From Gammaproteobacteria bacterium (lineage in GTDB: Bacteria; Pseudomonadota; Gammaproteobacteria; Acidiferrobacterales; Sulfurifustaceae): a stretch of 64,000 nt of DNA. A program made the translations under genes and the position numbers. Numbering within the stretch: position 1 is the stretch's first letter; every line of letters starts with the position of its first letter. The stretch is taken from positions 62,001 through 126,000 of the forward strand of contig JACQFZ010000014.1 in NCBI GenBank assembly GCA_016199745.1, written 5' to 3'. This document shows, one piece after another, positions 1 to 9,068 of this stretch. Below the pieces are notes generated by a model. The model had not been told where the DNA came from and ran no database searches. It was given only the letters and a program-made list of their open reading frames with translations.

Positions 1-1
1 G

Positions 2-316
2 TGCATGGTCGTCAGCTGCGTTCAACAACATCTGCGCAAGGTCGATACCGTCGGCCGCATGGGCGGCGATGAATTCGTCGTACTGCTGCCGGAAACCGGC
101 GCCGATGCCGGCGAAAAGGCCATCGCTAAAATTCATCGACAACTCGCCGACAAGATGCAACGTGAACGCTGGCCGGTAACATTCAGTATCGGCGTGATCA
201 CCTGCTCGAAGACACCGCTGTCGATCGACGAACTCATCAATCAAGCCGACCGCTCGATGTACCTCGCCAAGCAGCAAGGCAAAAACCAAATCCGCTACAC
301 GATCACGGCGGACTGA
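2..316 (+). CDS. GGDEF-domain diguanylate cyclase, C-terminal part
   Basis: This is the end of a gene that begins left of the window; the frame is open at the first base. The visible 104 residues are the second half of a GGDEF domain. The signature is MGGDEFVVLLPET, followed by the conserved FSIGV strand and the ADRSMYLAKQQGKN helix that closes the domain. Such domains condense two GTP into cyclic di-GMP. The GGDEF active-site motif is intact, so activity is likely. The sensory or membrane part that would tell what it responds to is outside the window, so no pathway can be assigned. The stop is followed after 36 bases by the next gene on the same strand. Confidence 0.9.
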   Translation, partial: CMVVSCVQQHLRKVDTVGRMGGDEFVVLLPETGADAGEKAIAKIHRQLADKMQRERWPVTFSIGVITCSKTPLSIDELINQADRSMYLAKQQGKNQIRYTITAD

Positions 317-352
317 GGTAGTGTGCTGAAAGTTTATTCGCACGGCGAAACC

Positions 353-898
353 ATGCGCACTTCTTTTGTCAGCGAAGCGATCACCCTCCGGCGGTTCACA
401 CCGACCGATGCGCCGCATCTTTACACCGCGGTCCGCGAGTCGCTCCGCCAGATCGGCCGCTGGTTGCCGTGGTGTCATCCCGACTACTCCATCGGCGACA
501 GCGAGGAGTGGCTCGCGCTTTGCGATCAGCAGTGGAACCGAGGCGCGGAATACGCGTTCGCCATCACCGACGCAGCTGGTGGCCAGCTGCTCGGCAGCGT
601 CGGTATCAATCAACTGAATCCGGCGCACAAGCTCGGTCAGCTCGGCTATTGGGTACGCGCCAGCCGCACCCGCCATGGTGTCGCTTCGGCGGCGACTAAG
701 CTGGCGGCGTCGTTCGGTTTCAGCGAGCTGCATCTCACTCGGATCGAAATTGTCGCCCTGATCGACAATCTCGCCAGCCGCCGCGTCGCCGAGAAAGTCG
801 GCGCCACCTTCGAATGCGTCGCGCGCAATCGGTTAGTACTGCGCGGGCGACCCCACGATGCCGCCGTCTATTCGCTGGTGCCGAGCGATATTCGCTAA
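353..898 (+). CDS. GNAT family N-acetyltransferase (RimJ/RimL type)
   Basis: A protein of 181 residues with the layout of RimJ/RimL-like acetyltransferases. It has an N-terminal 'ITLRRFTPTDAPHL' strand-helix, a central 'LLGSVGINQ' strand, 'LGYWVRASRTRHGVAS' corresponding to the acetyl-CoA loop region, and 'IDNLASRRVAEKVGA' at the end. That last motif is the classic N-x-x-S-x-x-V-A-E-K-x-G segment of this group. Members transfer acetyl groups to protein N-termini or small amines; the substrate here is unknown. I chose the ATG at 353 because the family starts a few residues before the first strand. A GTG at 323 with GAGG just upstream is an alternative that adds ten residues. Six bases separate it from the next gene, which suggests co-transcription. 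Confidence 0.85.
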   Translation: MRTSFVSEAITLRRFTPTDAPHLYTAVRESLRQIGRWLPWCHPDYSIGDSEEWLALCDQQWNRGAEYAFAITDAAGGQLLGSVGINQLNPAHKLGQLGYWVRASRTRHGVASAATKLAASFGFSELHLTRIEIVALIDNLASRRVAEKVGATFECVARNRLVLRGRPHDAAVYSLVPSDIR

Positions 899-904
899 GC
901 GACT

Positions 905-1222
905 ATGCCCGAGCTAATAATCCTGTTACTGGTCGCGCTGCTGTTGGTGCTATGGATCGATCATCGGCGGGCACAAGAGATCGTTGTCGCACATTGCCGG
1001 CAGGCATGTCAGGCGCTGGGCGTGCAGTTCCTTGACGATACCGCTGCCATGCGGCGCTTTGGGTTGGCGCGCGACGGTAACGGCCGTGTGCGCTTGCGGC
1101 GGATTTACACCTTCGAGTACAGCCCGAGCGCCGGTGAACGCGGGCGCGGGTCGGCGATCCTACTGGGACGCACGTTGACGGCGCTCAATATTCCGGTTGA
1201 GCCGCCGCCAAAGTTTTCTTGA
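905..1222 (+). CDS. DUF3301 domain protein, small membrane-anchored
   Basis: A protein of 105 residues. Residues 4-18 are a single hydrophobic segment (LIILLLVALLLVLWI), followed by a basic cytoplasmic stretch. The C-terminal half carries the pattern expected of DUF3301: 'RRIYTFEYSPSAGERGRGSAILLGRTL'. The function of the family is unknown. It follows the acetyltransferase by six bases on the same strand. The next 210 bases contain palindromic repeats rather than genes. Confidence 0.75.
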   Translation: MPELIILLLVALLLVLWIDHRRAQEIVVAHCRQACQALGVQFLDDTAAMRRFGLARDGNGRVRLRRIYTFEYSPSAGERGRGSAILLGRTLTALNIPVEPPPKFS

Positions 1223-1229
1223 TATTACC

Positions 1230-1425
1230 CTCACCCTAGCTATTCCCGCCCGGTGCGCGCAACGACAGCGCGCCCGTTCAGCGGCGCGAGTGTCCACTGG
1301 ACACTCGCGAAAACTCCGCTTCACCCCCCGCAACAGCGGGGGAAGGAACTAATTGGGTCGCGGATTTACGTTTTTGAGTTCCCTCCCCCGCGCTTTTGCG
1401 GAGGAGGGTTAGGGTGGGGGCAACA
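1230..1425. repeat. cluster of intergenic palindromic repeats
   Basis: The gap between two convergent genes is filled by hairpin-forming repeats. Positions 1285-1309 form an 11-bp stem with a 3-nt loop. A C-run/G-run hairpin around 1325-1342 and a second CCCTCCCC...GGAGGAGGG unit ending in TTAGGGTGGGGGC near 1420 follow. The same CCCTCC/GGAGGG units recur elsewhere in the window (about 12100, 19457, 34539, 35805, 44255, 47439, 52204, 55821), so this is a genome-wide repeat family. It may also help to end transcription from both sides. Confidence 0.7.
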
Positions 1426-1435
1426 CAAACTAGAT

Positions 1436-3010
1436 TTAGTGCTCGCGCGTCGCCCGGAAGCGCACGTCGGGCCAGCGCTCCATGGTGACGTTCAGATTGA
1501 CCGTGCTCGGGGCGAGATAAACCAGATGGCCGGCGCGGTCGAGCGCCAACCGTCCTTCGTACTGACGGCGGAATTCTTTAAGCTTGGCATCATCGGCATC
1601 GACCCAGCGAGCGGTGGTGACATCGACCGATTCGTAACGACACTCGACGCCGTATTCGTTCTGTAAACGCCAGGCGACTACGTCGAACTGCAAATTTCCG
1701 ACCGCGCCTAAAATCAAATCATTGCCCATCACCGGCCGGAACACCTGCGTCGCGCCCTCCTCGCTCAACTGATCGAGACCTTTTTGCAGCGCTTTCATGC
1801 GTAACGGATCGCGCAGCATGACGCGACGGAACAATTCGGGGGCAAAGTACGGAATGCCGGTGAACTTGAGATCTTCGCCTTCGGTGAAGGTATCGCCGAT
1901 GCTGATAGTGCCGTGGTTGTAGAGACCGATAATATCGCCGGCGTATGCTTCATCGACACGCTCGCGCTCGCGCGCCATGAAAGTGATAGCGCTACTGATC
2001 TGCACGTCGCGCTCGGTGCGCACCTGATACAGCTTCATGCCCTTGCTGTAGCGACCGGAGGTGACGCGCAAGAAGGCGATGCGATCGCGGTGCTTCGGAT
2101 CCATGTTCGCTTGGATCTTGAACACGAAGCCGCTGAATTTTTCTTCGTCGGGCGCGACCACGCGCTCGCCGGCGTCGCGCGGCCGCGGGCCCGGCGCATG
2201 TTCAACGAACGCGTCGAGCAGCTCGCGTACCCCGAAATTGTTGATCGCCGAACCGAAGTACACCGGCGTTTGCCTACCGGCGAGATACGCTGCCGGATCG
2301 AACGGTTCGGCGGCACCGCGCACGAGCTCGACCACCGTGCGCAATTCATCGGCCTGTTCGCCCAACGCCTGTTCCAGCGCCGGGTTGTCGAGACCTTTAA
2401 TAAGATCGCCTTCCTGAATACGGCCGCCATGGGCCGGGCTGTACAGATAAACGCTGTCCTGCAATAAGTGATACACGCCCTTGAAGCGGCGACCGGAACC
2501 GATCGGCCAGGTCACCGGCGCGCAACGAATACCGAGCACGCGCTCGACTTCGTCGAGCAGCTCCATGGGGTCGCGACTCTCGCGGTCGAGCTTATTGATG
2601 AAAGTCATGATCGGCGTGTCGCGCAGGCGACACACCTCCATCAGCTTGATCGTGCGTTCTTCGACGCCCTTGGCGCTGTCGATAACCATGAGCGCCGAGT
2701 CGACCGCCGTCAGCGTGCGGTAGGTGTCTTCCGAAAAGTCTTCATGGCCCGGCGTGTCGAGCAAATTGACGACGCTGTCGTTGTACGGAAACTGCATCAC
2801 CGACGACGTTACCGAGATACCACGCTGCTTTTCGAGCTCCATCCAGTCGGAGGTCGCATGACGCGCACTCTTGCGGCCCTTGACGGTGCCGGCAAGCTGA
2901 ATGGCGCCGCCGAACAGCAGCAGCTTCTCGGTCAACGTCGTCTTACCGGCGTCGGGATGCGAGATGATGGCGAACGTGCGCCGGCGGGAGATTTCGCGTT
3001 GTAGGCTCAT
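1436..3010 (-). CDS. prfC: peptide chain release factor 3
   Basis: A translational GTPase of 524 residues that removes RF1/RF2 from the ribosome after peptide release. The P-loop is SHPDAGKTT at residues 17-25. The switch regions contain '[11 protein letters not shown]', the G3 motif is DTPGHEDF at about 85, and the G4 motif is NKLDRES at about 140. Length is close to the roughly 529 residues usual for RF3. I chose the ATG at 3010 ([13 protein letters not shown]) because it matches the family start; the upstream in-frame extension is repeat-like sequence with no homologous look. The gene is convergent with the small DUF3301 operon and divergent from yihY. Confidence 0.95.
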   Translation of the reverse strand: MSLQREISRRRTFAIISHPDAGKTTLTEKLLLFGGAIQLAGTVKGRKSARHATSDWMELEKQRGISVTSSVMQFPYNDSVVNLLDTPGHEDFSEDTYRTLTAVDSALMVIDSAKGVEERTIKLMEVCRLRDTPIMTFINKLDRESRDPMELLDEVERVLGIRCAPVTWPIGSGRRFKGVYHLLQDSVYLYSPAHGGRIQEGDLIKGLDNPALEQALGEQADELRTVVELVRGAAEPFDPAAYLAGRQTPVYFGSAINNFGVRELLDAFVEHAPGPRPRDAGERVVAPDEEKFSGFVFKIQANMDPKHRDRIAFLRVTSGRYSKGMKLYQVRTERDVQISSAITFMARERERVDEAYAGDIIGLYNHGTISIGDTFTEGEDLKFTGIPYFAPELFRRVMLRDPLRMKALQKGLDQLSEEGATQVFRPVMGNDLILGAVGNLQFDVVAWRLQNEYGVECRYESVDVTTARWVDADDAKLKEFRRQYEGRLALDRAGHLVYLAPSTVNLNVTMERWPDVRFRATREH

Positions 3011-3181
3011 AGGGCGCGCGATTATACCGGGCAATGTCAGTTGCGTCAGCGAACTTGCACGCCCCCCTCCCGTTGACGGGCAAGGGGCCAAATCAACGGG
3101 GGAACCTAGGCGAAATTGTGTCGATATCCGACCCACCGTATAAGATGATTAAGTATCAACGCCGATAAACTCGATCAGACG

Positions 3182-4519
3182 ATGGCCTTCAGAAAAACCC
3201 GCAAAGCCCTCACCCGCTTGGTCTGGGACACCGATCTCGAGCGACAGCCGCCGGCCAAGGCGACGCTGATCCGCAGCCTGCGCATCGGCGCTGTCGTTGT
3301 CCGCGATCTGGCACGCGGTCAGCTGTCGCTCCAGGCAATGGGCTTGGTGTACACGGCACTGCTGGCACTGATTCCCTTGTTGGCGGTCACCTTCTCGGTG
3401 CTCAAGGCGTTCGGTTTTCACAACCAGATCGAGCCGCTGCTGGTGCAACTGCTGGCACCGCTCGAAGATAAGGGCGCCGAAATCGCCCGGCAGATCCTGC
3501 AGTTCGTATCGAAAATGCGCGTCGGCGTGCTCGGTGCCGTCGGCTTTGGCATGCTGATCTATACCAGCGTGTCGCTGATCTACAAAATCGAGCAGGCGAT
3601 CAACTCGATCTGGCACGTATACCGTCCGCAACGATTCATGCGCCGGCTGGGCGATTATCTGACGGTGGTGGTCATCGGCCCGCTGCTGTTCTTCACGGCG
3701 ATGGGTGTTACCGCCTCGCTCAGCTCGAGCGGCATGCTCAAGCCGATCCACAGCCTGACGACAATTGCCGCCAAGATCGTTCCATATCTATTGGTGATCG
3801 GCGCGTTCGCGTTCGTCTATGTCTTTCTGCCGAATACCAAAGTGCGATTGCGCTCGGCACTGGTTGGCGCCGTCGTCGCCGGCGTGCTGTGGCAGAGCGC
3901 CGGTTGGTTGTTCACGACGTTGGTGGTCGGTTCGGGACAGTACCGCGCGGTGTACGCCAGCTTCGCCATCCTGATCTTCTCGTTGATCTGGATGTATTTG
4001 TGTTGGTTGATTCTGCTGGTCGGCGCCAGCATCGCCTACTATCACCAACATCCCGGCTATGTAACGCGCGTGACGCGCGAGCGCAGCGCGCTGCTCAGTA
4101 ATCGGCACAAGGAGCGTTTAGGTTTATCGATTGCGCGCCTGATCGGCAATCACTATTACTTCGCGCGCCCGGCGTGGACCGCCGATGCATTGGCACATGC
4201 ATTGAAACATCCGCCGTTGACGATTGAACAGCTACTCGCCTCGTTCATGGCGCATGGTCTGCTGGCACAGACGCGCAAAAATCCGCCGACCTATTTGCCG
4301 ACGCAACCACTCGAAACGATTCCGCTAAGCGACGTGTTGCACGCCATCCGTATCGCCGGCCCGGCGTCGGTACCCGAGCCGGCCGATCCGATCGTCGACG
4401 CGGTGATGGAAGATCTGGCACGCGCCAGCGCTGACGCGCTCAGCGGTCACAACTGGCGTGATTTAGTGTTGAACGAACGGACCGAGATGGTAGAGAAAAT
4501 AGCGGCGGGTAAATCGTAG
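3182..4519 (+). CDS. yihY: YihY/UPF0761 family inner membrane protein
   Basis: A protein of 445 residues, longer than the roughly 290-residue core of the family because of a C-terminal soluble extension. The membrane part (about residues 50-285) has six hydrophobic segments. It shows the family patterns 'AMGLVYTALLALIPLLAV' and 'SLIYKIEQAINSIWHVYRPQRF', plus 'FVYVFLPNTKVRLRSALVGA' and 'GQYRAVYASFAILIFSLIWMYL'. The extension from about 290 looks like a winged-helix fold (ARLIGNHYYF...LAHALKHPPLTIEQLLASFMAHGLL). The old name ribonuclease BN for this family was an error, and its function is unknown. The stop codon lies inside a REP-like hairpin shared with the convergent gene. Confidence 0.88.
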   Translation: MAFRKTRKALTRLVWDTDLERQPPAKATLIRSLRIGAVVVRDLARGQLSLQAMGLVYTALLALIPLLAVTFSVLKAFGFHNQIEPLLVQLLAPLEDKGAEIARQILQFVSKMRVGVLGAVGFGMLIYTSVSLIYKIEQAINSIWHVYRPQRFMRRLGDYLTVVVIGPLLFFTAMGVTASLSSSGMLKPIHSLTTIAAKIVPYLLVIGAFAFVYVFLPNTKVRLRSALVGAVVAGVLWQSAGWLFTTLVVGSGQYRAVYASFAILIFSLIWMYLCWLILLVGASIAYYHQHPGYVTRVTRERSALLSNRHKERLGLSIARLIGNHYYFARPAWTADALAHALKHPPLTIEQLLASFMAHGLLAQTRKNPPTYLPTQPLETIPLSDVLHAIRIAGPASVPEPADPIVDAVMEDLARASADALSGHNWRDLVLNERTEMVEKIAAGKS

Positions 4520-4544
4520 CGCGGGCAACGCTTGCCCGCGCTAC
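4516..4544. repeat. GTAG-headed REP-like palindrome
   Basis: A perfect palindrome with 13-bp arms around a CGC loop, starting with GTAG and ending with CTAC. It overlaps the stop codon of the yihY-like gene and sits between convergent genes, so it can act as a bidirectional transcription stop. No U-run follows. Related GTAG...CTAC or GTAG-headed hairpins occur at 35868 and 46103. Confidence 0.7.
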
Positions 4545-4553
4545 CGACTCGAC

Positions 4554-5624
4554 TCACTTCGCGGTACGGCTCGGCAACGTTGTCTTCAGCTTTGCATCGA
4601 GCAAACGCAACAACTTCTCGGTCGCCGGCCAATCGATGCAAGCATCGGTAACGGACACGCCGTACTTCAGCTGCTTCAAGTCCTTCGGGATCGACTGATT
4701 GCCCCAGTGCAGATTGCTCTCGAGCATGAGACCAACGAGCGAGCGGTTGCCTTCGATAACTTGGTGCGCACAGTCTTCGGCGACCAATGTTTGCAACGCC
4801 GGGTCCTTCTTCGAATTACCGTGCGAGCAATCGACGACGATATTACGTGCGAGGCCGTTGCGCTCTAGCTCCTGTTCGCACATCGCCACACTCACCGAGT
4901 CGTAGTTCGGGCCGCTACCGCCGCCGCGCAAGACGATGTGCGCATGCGCATTGCCGCGCGTACGAAACACGGCCGACTGACCGTTCTGATTGATGCCGAG
5001 GAAATGGTGCGGCTGCGACACCGACTTGAGCGCGTTGACGGCGACGCCCAGACTGCCGTCGGTGCCGTTCTTGAAACCGACCGGCATCGACAAGCCGCTC
5101 GCCATCTCGCGATGCGTCTGCGATTCGGTGGTACGGGCGCCAATGGCGGTCCAGGTAATAAGATCGGACAAATATTGCGGCGTGATCGGATCGAGCGCTT
5201 CGGTCGACGCCGGCAATCCGCGCTCGGCGACGTGTAACAACAACTCGCGCGCCATATGAAGTCCTTTCTCGATATGAAAGGAATCGTCCATATACGGATC
5301 GTTGATCAAGCCCTTCCAGCCGACGGTCGTGCGCGGCTTTTCAAAATAGACACGCATGATCAAGAACAACGTATCCGACACTTCGTCAGCCAGTGTCTTT
5401 AACCGTGCGGCGTATTCTTCGGCCGCGGCGATGTCGTGGATCGAGCACGGGCCGACGACGACAAACAGCCGATGATCTTGCCGGGCGAGGATGCGGCGTA
5501 CAGTCTCACGGCCGGCAACCACGGTTTGCTCGGCATTCGCCGACAGTGGCAACGCCGCCTTTACCTGCTCCGGGGTCGGTAGCAGCTCTTGAGAGACAAC
5601 ATTAACATTGTTGATTTCAATCAC
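4554..5624 (-). CDS. 3-deoxy-7-phosphoheptulonate (DAHP) synthase, class I
   Basis: A protein of 356 residues that condenses phosphoenolpyruvate with erythrose 4-phosphate, the first step of aromatic amino acid synthesis. All the class I alpha (AroF/G/H) signatures are present: VGPCSIHD, KPRTTVGWKG, GARTTESQ, VGFKNGTDG, ILRGG-type 'HIVLRGG' and VVDCSHGNSKKDP. The first Cys (in GPCS) is the metal ligand of the family. The feedback type (Phe, Tyr or Trp) cannot be read reliably; the 'GINQNGQSAVFRTRGN' stretch looks somewhat closer to the Trp-sensitive type. The gene starts with ATG at 5624 and is divergent from the thioredoxin/TPR gene. Confidence 0.93.
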   Translation of the reverse strand: MIEINNVNVVSQELLPTPEQVKAALPLSANAEQTVVAGRETVRRILARQDHRLFVVVGPCSIHDIAAAEEYAARLKTLADEVSDTLFLIMRVYFEKPRTTVGWKGLINDPYMDDSFHIEKGLHMARELLLHVAERGLPASTEALDPITPQYLSDLITWTAIGARTTESQTHREMASGLSMPVGFKNGTDGSLGVAVNALKSVSQPHHFLGINQNGQSAVFRTRGNAHAHIVLRGGGSGPNYDSVSVAMCEQELERNGLARNIVVDCSHGNSKKDPALQTLVAEDCAHQVIEGNRSLVGLMLESNLHWGNQSIPKDLKQLKYGVSVTDACIDWPATEKLLRLLDAKLKTTLPSRTAK

Positions 5625-5723
5625 GGGAAAAAGCCTTTTATAAAATAAGCGGTAAAGTCGCGGGCATTATAGCGTGTTAGTAACTTGTATAGGGCCAGTC
5701 GCCTTCGGTATTGTTACCCCCTA

Positions 5724-6590
5724 ATGTCCACCGCCTCCCATATCTTCGATGCCACTGCTGATAACTTTAGCAGCTTGGTTCTGGAAAATTCCAAAAATAC
5801 GCCGGTTCTGGCGAGTTATTGGTCGCCACGTGCCGGCGGCTGCATGATGCTGATCCCGCGGCTGGTACGGCTAGCGGCGCAATGCGGTGGCCGTTTTGTG
5901 GTGGTGTTGCTTAATACCGACGAGCTCGACGTGCTCGCTCGCGAACATGGCGTGGCCCAACTGCCGACGTTGCGACTCTACCGCAACGGCCAGGTGCTCG
6001 ACACCTTGGAAGGCGACGACTCCGAAGCCAACGTGCGCGCTTTCATCAATAAACATGTACCGCTGCGCGGCGCCTATCGCTTATATGCCGAAGCGGTAAA
6101 AGCGTACAGCCAAGGTGCCTCCGAGCAGGCAATCAAGCTGGTGACGGAAGCGGCGTTGGCCGAACCGGACAACGTCAAAACGCCGCTCGAATTCGTGAAG
6201 CTGCTAGTGATCGCCGGCCGCTTCGATCAAGCCGACGAGCTGCTGCATGCGTTGCCATCGTTCGTGCGTGAGCACCCGGAGAGCCGGCACTTGATCGTTC
6301 ATCTCGGTTTCATTCGTGCCTCGCAAGGTGCGCCTTCTGTCGGTGAGCTCGAAGAATCGGTCGCGATTGACCCAAACGATCTCGACAGTCGTTATCAACT
6401 CGCAGCGACCAAGGTCGTGCACAACGACTTCGAAGAAGCAATGCAACAGCTGCTGGAAATTGCCCAACGCGATCCGGCGTTTCGCAACAATGCCGGACGC
6501 GACGGTCTGCTGGCGTTGTTTCAAATGCTCGGCGACGACGATGACCGCGTGCGCCGCTACCGCCCTTTATTGCACGACGGCTTACACTAA
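5724..6590 (+). CDS. thioredoxin-fold/TPR co-chaperone (YbbN/CnoX-like)
   Basis: A protein of 288 residues. Residues 1-110 form a thioredoxin fold (NFSSLVLE..., TPVLASYWSPRAGGC, 'LPTLRLYRNGQVLDTLEG'). The rest is TPR-like helices ending in 'ELEESVAIDPNDLDSRYQLA' and 'DGLLALFQML', which is the YbbN/CnoX layout. These proteins hold unfolding or oxidised clients and hand them to GroEL or DnaK. In the CxxC position the first cysteine is replaced: the motif reads AGGC, so only the C-terminal Cys remains. This resembles the SxxC seen in E. coli YbbN and argues against a classic disulfide reductase. The ATG at 5724 gives the family's N-terminus. Confidence 0.85.
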   Translation: MSTASHIFDATADNFSSLVLENSKNTPVLASYWSPRAGGCMMLIPRLVRLAAQCGGRFVVVLLNTDELDVLAREHGVAQLPTLRLYRNGQVLDTLEGDDSEANVRAFINKHVPLRGAYRLYAEAVKAYSQGASEQAIKLVTEAALAEPDNVKTPLEFVKLLVIAGRFDQADELLHALPSFVREHPESRHLIVHLGFIRASQGAPSVGELEESVAIDPNDLDSRYQLAATKVVHNDFEEAMQQLLEIAQRDPAFRNNAGRDGLLALFQMLGDDDDRVRRYRPLLHDGLH

Positions 6591-6708
6591 ACTCGCCTTT
6601 CACCTTCGCGCGCACGGAACGCCGCGCTTGTAAAATTGCGTCAACCAAACTGATTACCCGATCGTTATTATCTCGGATAATTTCCAAAACACTTTTATAG
6701 GAGCACGC

Positions 6709-7380
6709 ATGAAATCCTTACGCACCTCCATCATCATCGCCACCGTCGCCGCCTTCGGCGTCAGCGCCTGCGCCACCGACGGTCAACCGATGTCGGACGC
6801 GCAACGCGGCGCCTTCATCGGCGCAGCGACTGGTGCGGTCATCGGCGGTCTGGCCAAGAAGAGCAACCGCAAGAAAGGCATCCTCATCGGCGCGGTCGGC
6901 GGCGGCCTGGCCGGTGGCGCGGTCGGCGCTTATATGGATAACCAGAAGCAGGATTTGGAAAAGGTGCTGGCGCCGGAACGTAGCGCCGGCAATATTCAAA
7001 TCGAGAAACTGCCAGGCGACGTACTGCGCGTCACCATGACCGATCAAACCGCCTTCGAGTTCGACTCGTCCGACATCAAGCCCGGCTTCAACAGCACGAT
7101 GGACAAGATTTCGAGCGTCGTGAATCGCTACGGTAAGACCCACCTGACCGTGGTCGGTCACACCGACAATGTCGGCACCGATCAATACAACCAGAGCTTG
7201 TCGGAGCGGCGCGCCGAGGCGGTGGCAGCCTATTTCAACGGCAAGGGCGTGATATCGGAACGACTGGAAGCCGAAGGTAAAGGCGAGAGCGCGCCGCGCG
7301 CCAGCAATGCATCGCCCGATGGGCGGCGGCTGAATCGGCGCGTCGAGGTCTATATCGAACCGATCGTTGCCGAAAGTTAA
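6709..7380 (+). CDS. OmpA-family outer membrane lipoprotein with glycine zipper
   Basis: A protein of 223 residues. The signal peptide ends in the lipobox GVSAC, so it is predicted to be a lipoprotein anchored by Cys21. Residues 35-75 are a glycine-rich zipper (GAFIGAATGAVIGG, GAVGGGLAGGAVGA) typical of YfiB/YiaD relatives. The C-terminal 110 residues are an OmpA domain that binds peptidoglycan: 'FEFDSSDIKPGF', 'VVGHTDNVGTDQYNQSLSERRAEAV' and 'RRLNRRVEV'. A good Shine-Dalgarno (AGGAG) stands 6 bases before the ATG. The gene ends before a stem-loop at 7395-7417. It probably links outer membrane and cell wall. Confidence 0.92.
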   Translation: MKSLRTSIIIATVAAFGVSACATDGQPMSDAQRGAFIGAATGAVIGGLAKKSNRKKGILIGAVGGGLAGGAVGAYMDNQKQDLEKVLAPERSAGNIQIEKLPGDVLRVTMTDQTAFEFDSSDIKPGFNSTMDKISSVVNRYGKTHLTVVGHTDNVGTDQYNQSLSERRAEAVAAYFNGKGVISERLEAEGKGESAPRASNASPDGRRLNRRVEVYIEPIVAES

Positions 7381-7394
7381 GCATCAATCATGAA

Positions 7395-7417
7395 AACGGG
7401 CAGCAAGGCTGCCCGTT
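7395..7417 (+). terminator. stem-loop after the OmpA lipoprotein gene
   Basis: A perfect 10-bp stem (AACGGGCAGC / GCTGCCCGTT) with an AAG loop lies 15 bases after the stop codon and between convergent genes. The trailing U-run is weak, so termination strength is uncertain. Confidence 0.6.
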
Positions 7418-7452
7418 CTATGCTAAACGCCCACAGGGTTACCGCCGCCCGC

Positions 7453-8706
7453 TCAAGCCTGAGTTACCGCTTGGACCATCGTGTCGTGGATCCATAAAAA
7501 GCTGACGCTGGTCACCGCCGTAACGCTGTACTTGCGCGGCTTCAATGAAGCAATCGGGCTTTTTGCCTTGTCGCTGCCGCCGTTGATCGACGTAGCACCG
7601 CCGTCGGCGGCGCGCAGCGCTATCGCTCCCTGCAATAGATATAAATTCCACGGATCGTTAGCACCGAGCGCTAACAATTGCGTGCCGGCCGGCGCGCGAT
7701 AGACCGACAACTTTTCGGCGAGCAGTGCCAACTTTTCTTGCGCGATGTTTTGGAATTGCAAGAACGTCGACAAACAACTGACATCCGTCAATCGATTGGC
7801 ACTCAACAAACGCTCGATTGCCGCAACTCGTTGCCCGGTAATCAACGGCTCGACCACGTTCAAACGCACCTGCAACTCAGCGATCGATACCGGCGACGGT
7901 TGCGTCTTACCGGCAGCCGGCGCTTGCTTGTCGGCGGCGAAACCCGTCGCCGGCTTCAGCTGCGCCCGCGCGTTCTCGACCGGGGCCGGCATGTCCTCGA
8001 CAGCAAGCGTGAGCTTGCGCTCGTGACGCGTATTCGCATCGAAAAATCCCGAATTCTGCTCCGATCCCACGCCGACTTTACCGATCACCGCTAAACGTTG
8101 GTCGCGCATGTCTTTGTGAACGGTGCGCTCATACATGCGTTTCATCAAGGCAAGCACGGCCGCGACGTTGCGGTGCGCCATCGGCATAGTTGCCACCAAA
8201 TTGACAACTTCGAGCACCGGGATATCGCGATCGGCATCCTCGCCGAAATGAAGCGCCGCCGGATACTGGCCGAGCGTCGTACCACGATCGTATAAAACCG
8301 GGCAGTAGACCGGCGCGTCGGCAAGATGCTCGAGTCGATAATCGAGCAACAACTCGATACCGCGGTAAAGACTCTTCTCGCGATTCTTTTTTTGAAATGA
8401 CGTCAGCTCGGCCGTCGGCGCACCACTGACCGGATACACCTCGCGTACTACCCGCTCCTCCAAGACAAAGGTATCGACACCCCACGGCCGGCGTTCACGC
8501 GCGGCAAAAATCAAACCGAGACGATACGGCTCAGCATGAGGCGCTGCGAGGTAAGCGGCGAGAAATTCCTGATTACGCTCGGTCAGTGCCTGACTCAACT
8601 CGGCATCGAGCACTACCGCGTTGTTGTCCTGATAGAAACCAATACCACCGTTCGGCAAAAGTACGCATAGACCGGTGACATGGGTCAACGTGTCAATGAC
8701 CTTCAC
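7453..8706 (-). CDS. unrecognised protein with C-terminal cNMP-binding-like fold
   Basis: A soluble protein of 417 residues without signal peptide or membrane segments. I do not recognise the family with certainty. The last 100 residues read like a degenerate cyclic-nucleotide-binding (double-stranded beta-helix) domain: 'LALLAEKLSVYRAPAGTQLLALGANDPWNLYLLQGAIALRAADGG'. The phosphate-binding cassette (RxA) is not visible, so nucleotide binding is doubtful. The N-terminal 200 residues hold 'DIPVLEVVNLVATMPMAHRNVAAVLALMKRMYERTVHKDMRD'. A low-complexity Ala/Pro linker lies at about 240-275. The gene stands alone, convergent with the OmpA lipoprotein. A signalling or phosphorylation role is only a guess. 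Confidence 0.7.
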   Translation of the reverse strand: MKVIDTLTHVTGLCVLLPNGGIGFYQDNNAVVLDAELSQALTERNQEFLAAYLAAPHAEPYRLGLIFAARERRPWGVDTFVLEERVVREVYPVSGAPTAELTSFQKKNREKSLYRGIELLLDYRLEHLADAPVYCPVLYDRGTTLGQYPAALHFGEDADRDIPVLEVVNLVATMPMAHRNVAAVLALMKRMYERTVHKDMRDQRLAVIGKVGVGSEQNSGFFDANTRHERKLTLAVEDMPAPVENARAQLKPATGFAADKQAPAAGKTQPSPVSIAELQVRLNVVEPLITGQRVAAIERLLSANRLTDVSCLSTFLQFQNIAQEKLALLAEKLSVYRAPAGTQLLALGANDPWNLYLLQGAIALRAADGGATSINGGSDKAKSPIASLKPRKYSVTAVTSVSFLWIHDTMVQAVTQA

Positions 8707-9068
8707 GATGGCGACGTTTCGGGCGGCATATTATTAATAGTGTAGCCAACCCGACCGGTGGTCGTGCGTATCGGGCTAAACCGGCTTATGACCCTGGCCA
8801 CGGCCCGCTGATTTCGCCGTTGACGGTAAACGGCAGCTTGCTCGCCTGGTTGGCCATGTGCAGATCACCGGCGATCGTCACCTGCAGGTTGCCGGCACTG
8901 CCGCTTTGGACGCGACCGATGCGCTCGAGCAGCGACCATAAACTGCTGACCCTCCCTGACCGCTCGCTCAATCCGGACAATAGCTGGGTCCACACGCTGC
9001 AGCCGACATCAGTGAGTGAACCGACGTCGCTTCTGTCTAATGTTTTGTGGCACAAAAAGGAATGCCTC
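8707..9068. other. intergenic stretch with a possible minus-strand gene remnant
   Basis: No intact gene is visible. On the minus strand, positions about 9000-8786 translate to a hydrophilic C-terminal-like segment ('GNLQVTIAGDLHMANQASKLPF', ending in GPWPGS and a stop). It looks protein-like but has no plausible start of its own and runs under the lon remnant. It may be the 3' end of a deleted gene. An AAGGA Shine-Dalgarno for the lon remnant lies at 9056-9060. Confidence 0.3.

Noticed and set aside
1913-3004. Two long plus-strand frames opposite prfC
   Set aside because: Mirror frames of a highly conserved gene in GC-rich DNA; composition is typical of antisense shadows.
3149-3751. 200-codon minus-strand frame opposite yihY
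   Set aside because: His/Gln/Arg-rich shadow of a strong plus-strand membrane protein gene; no homologous look or ribosome site.
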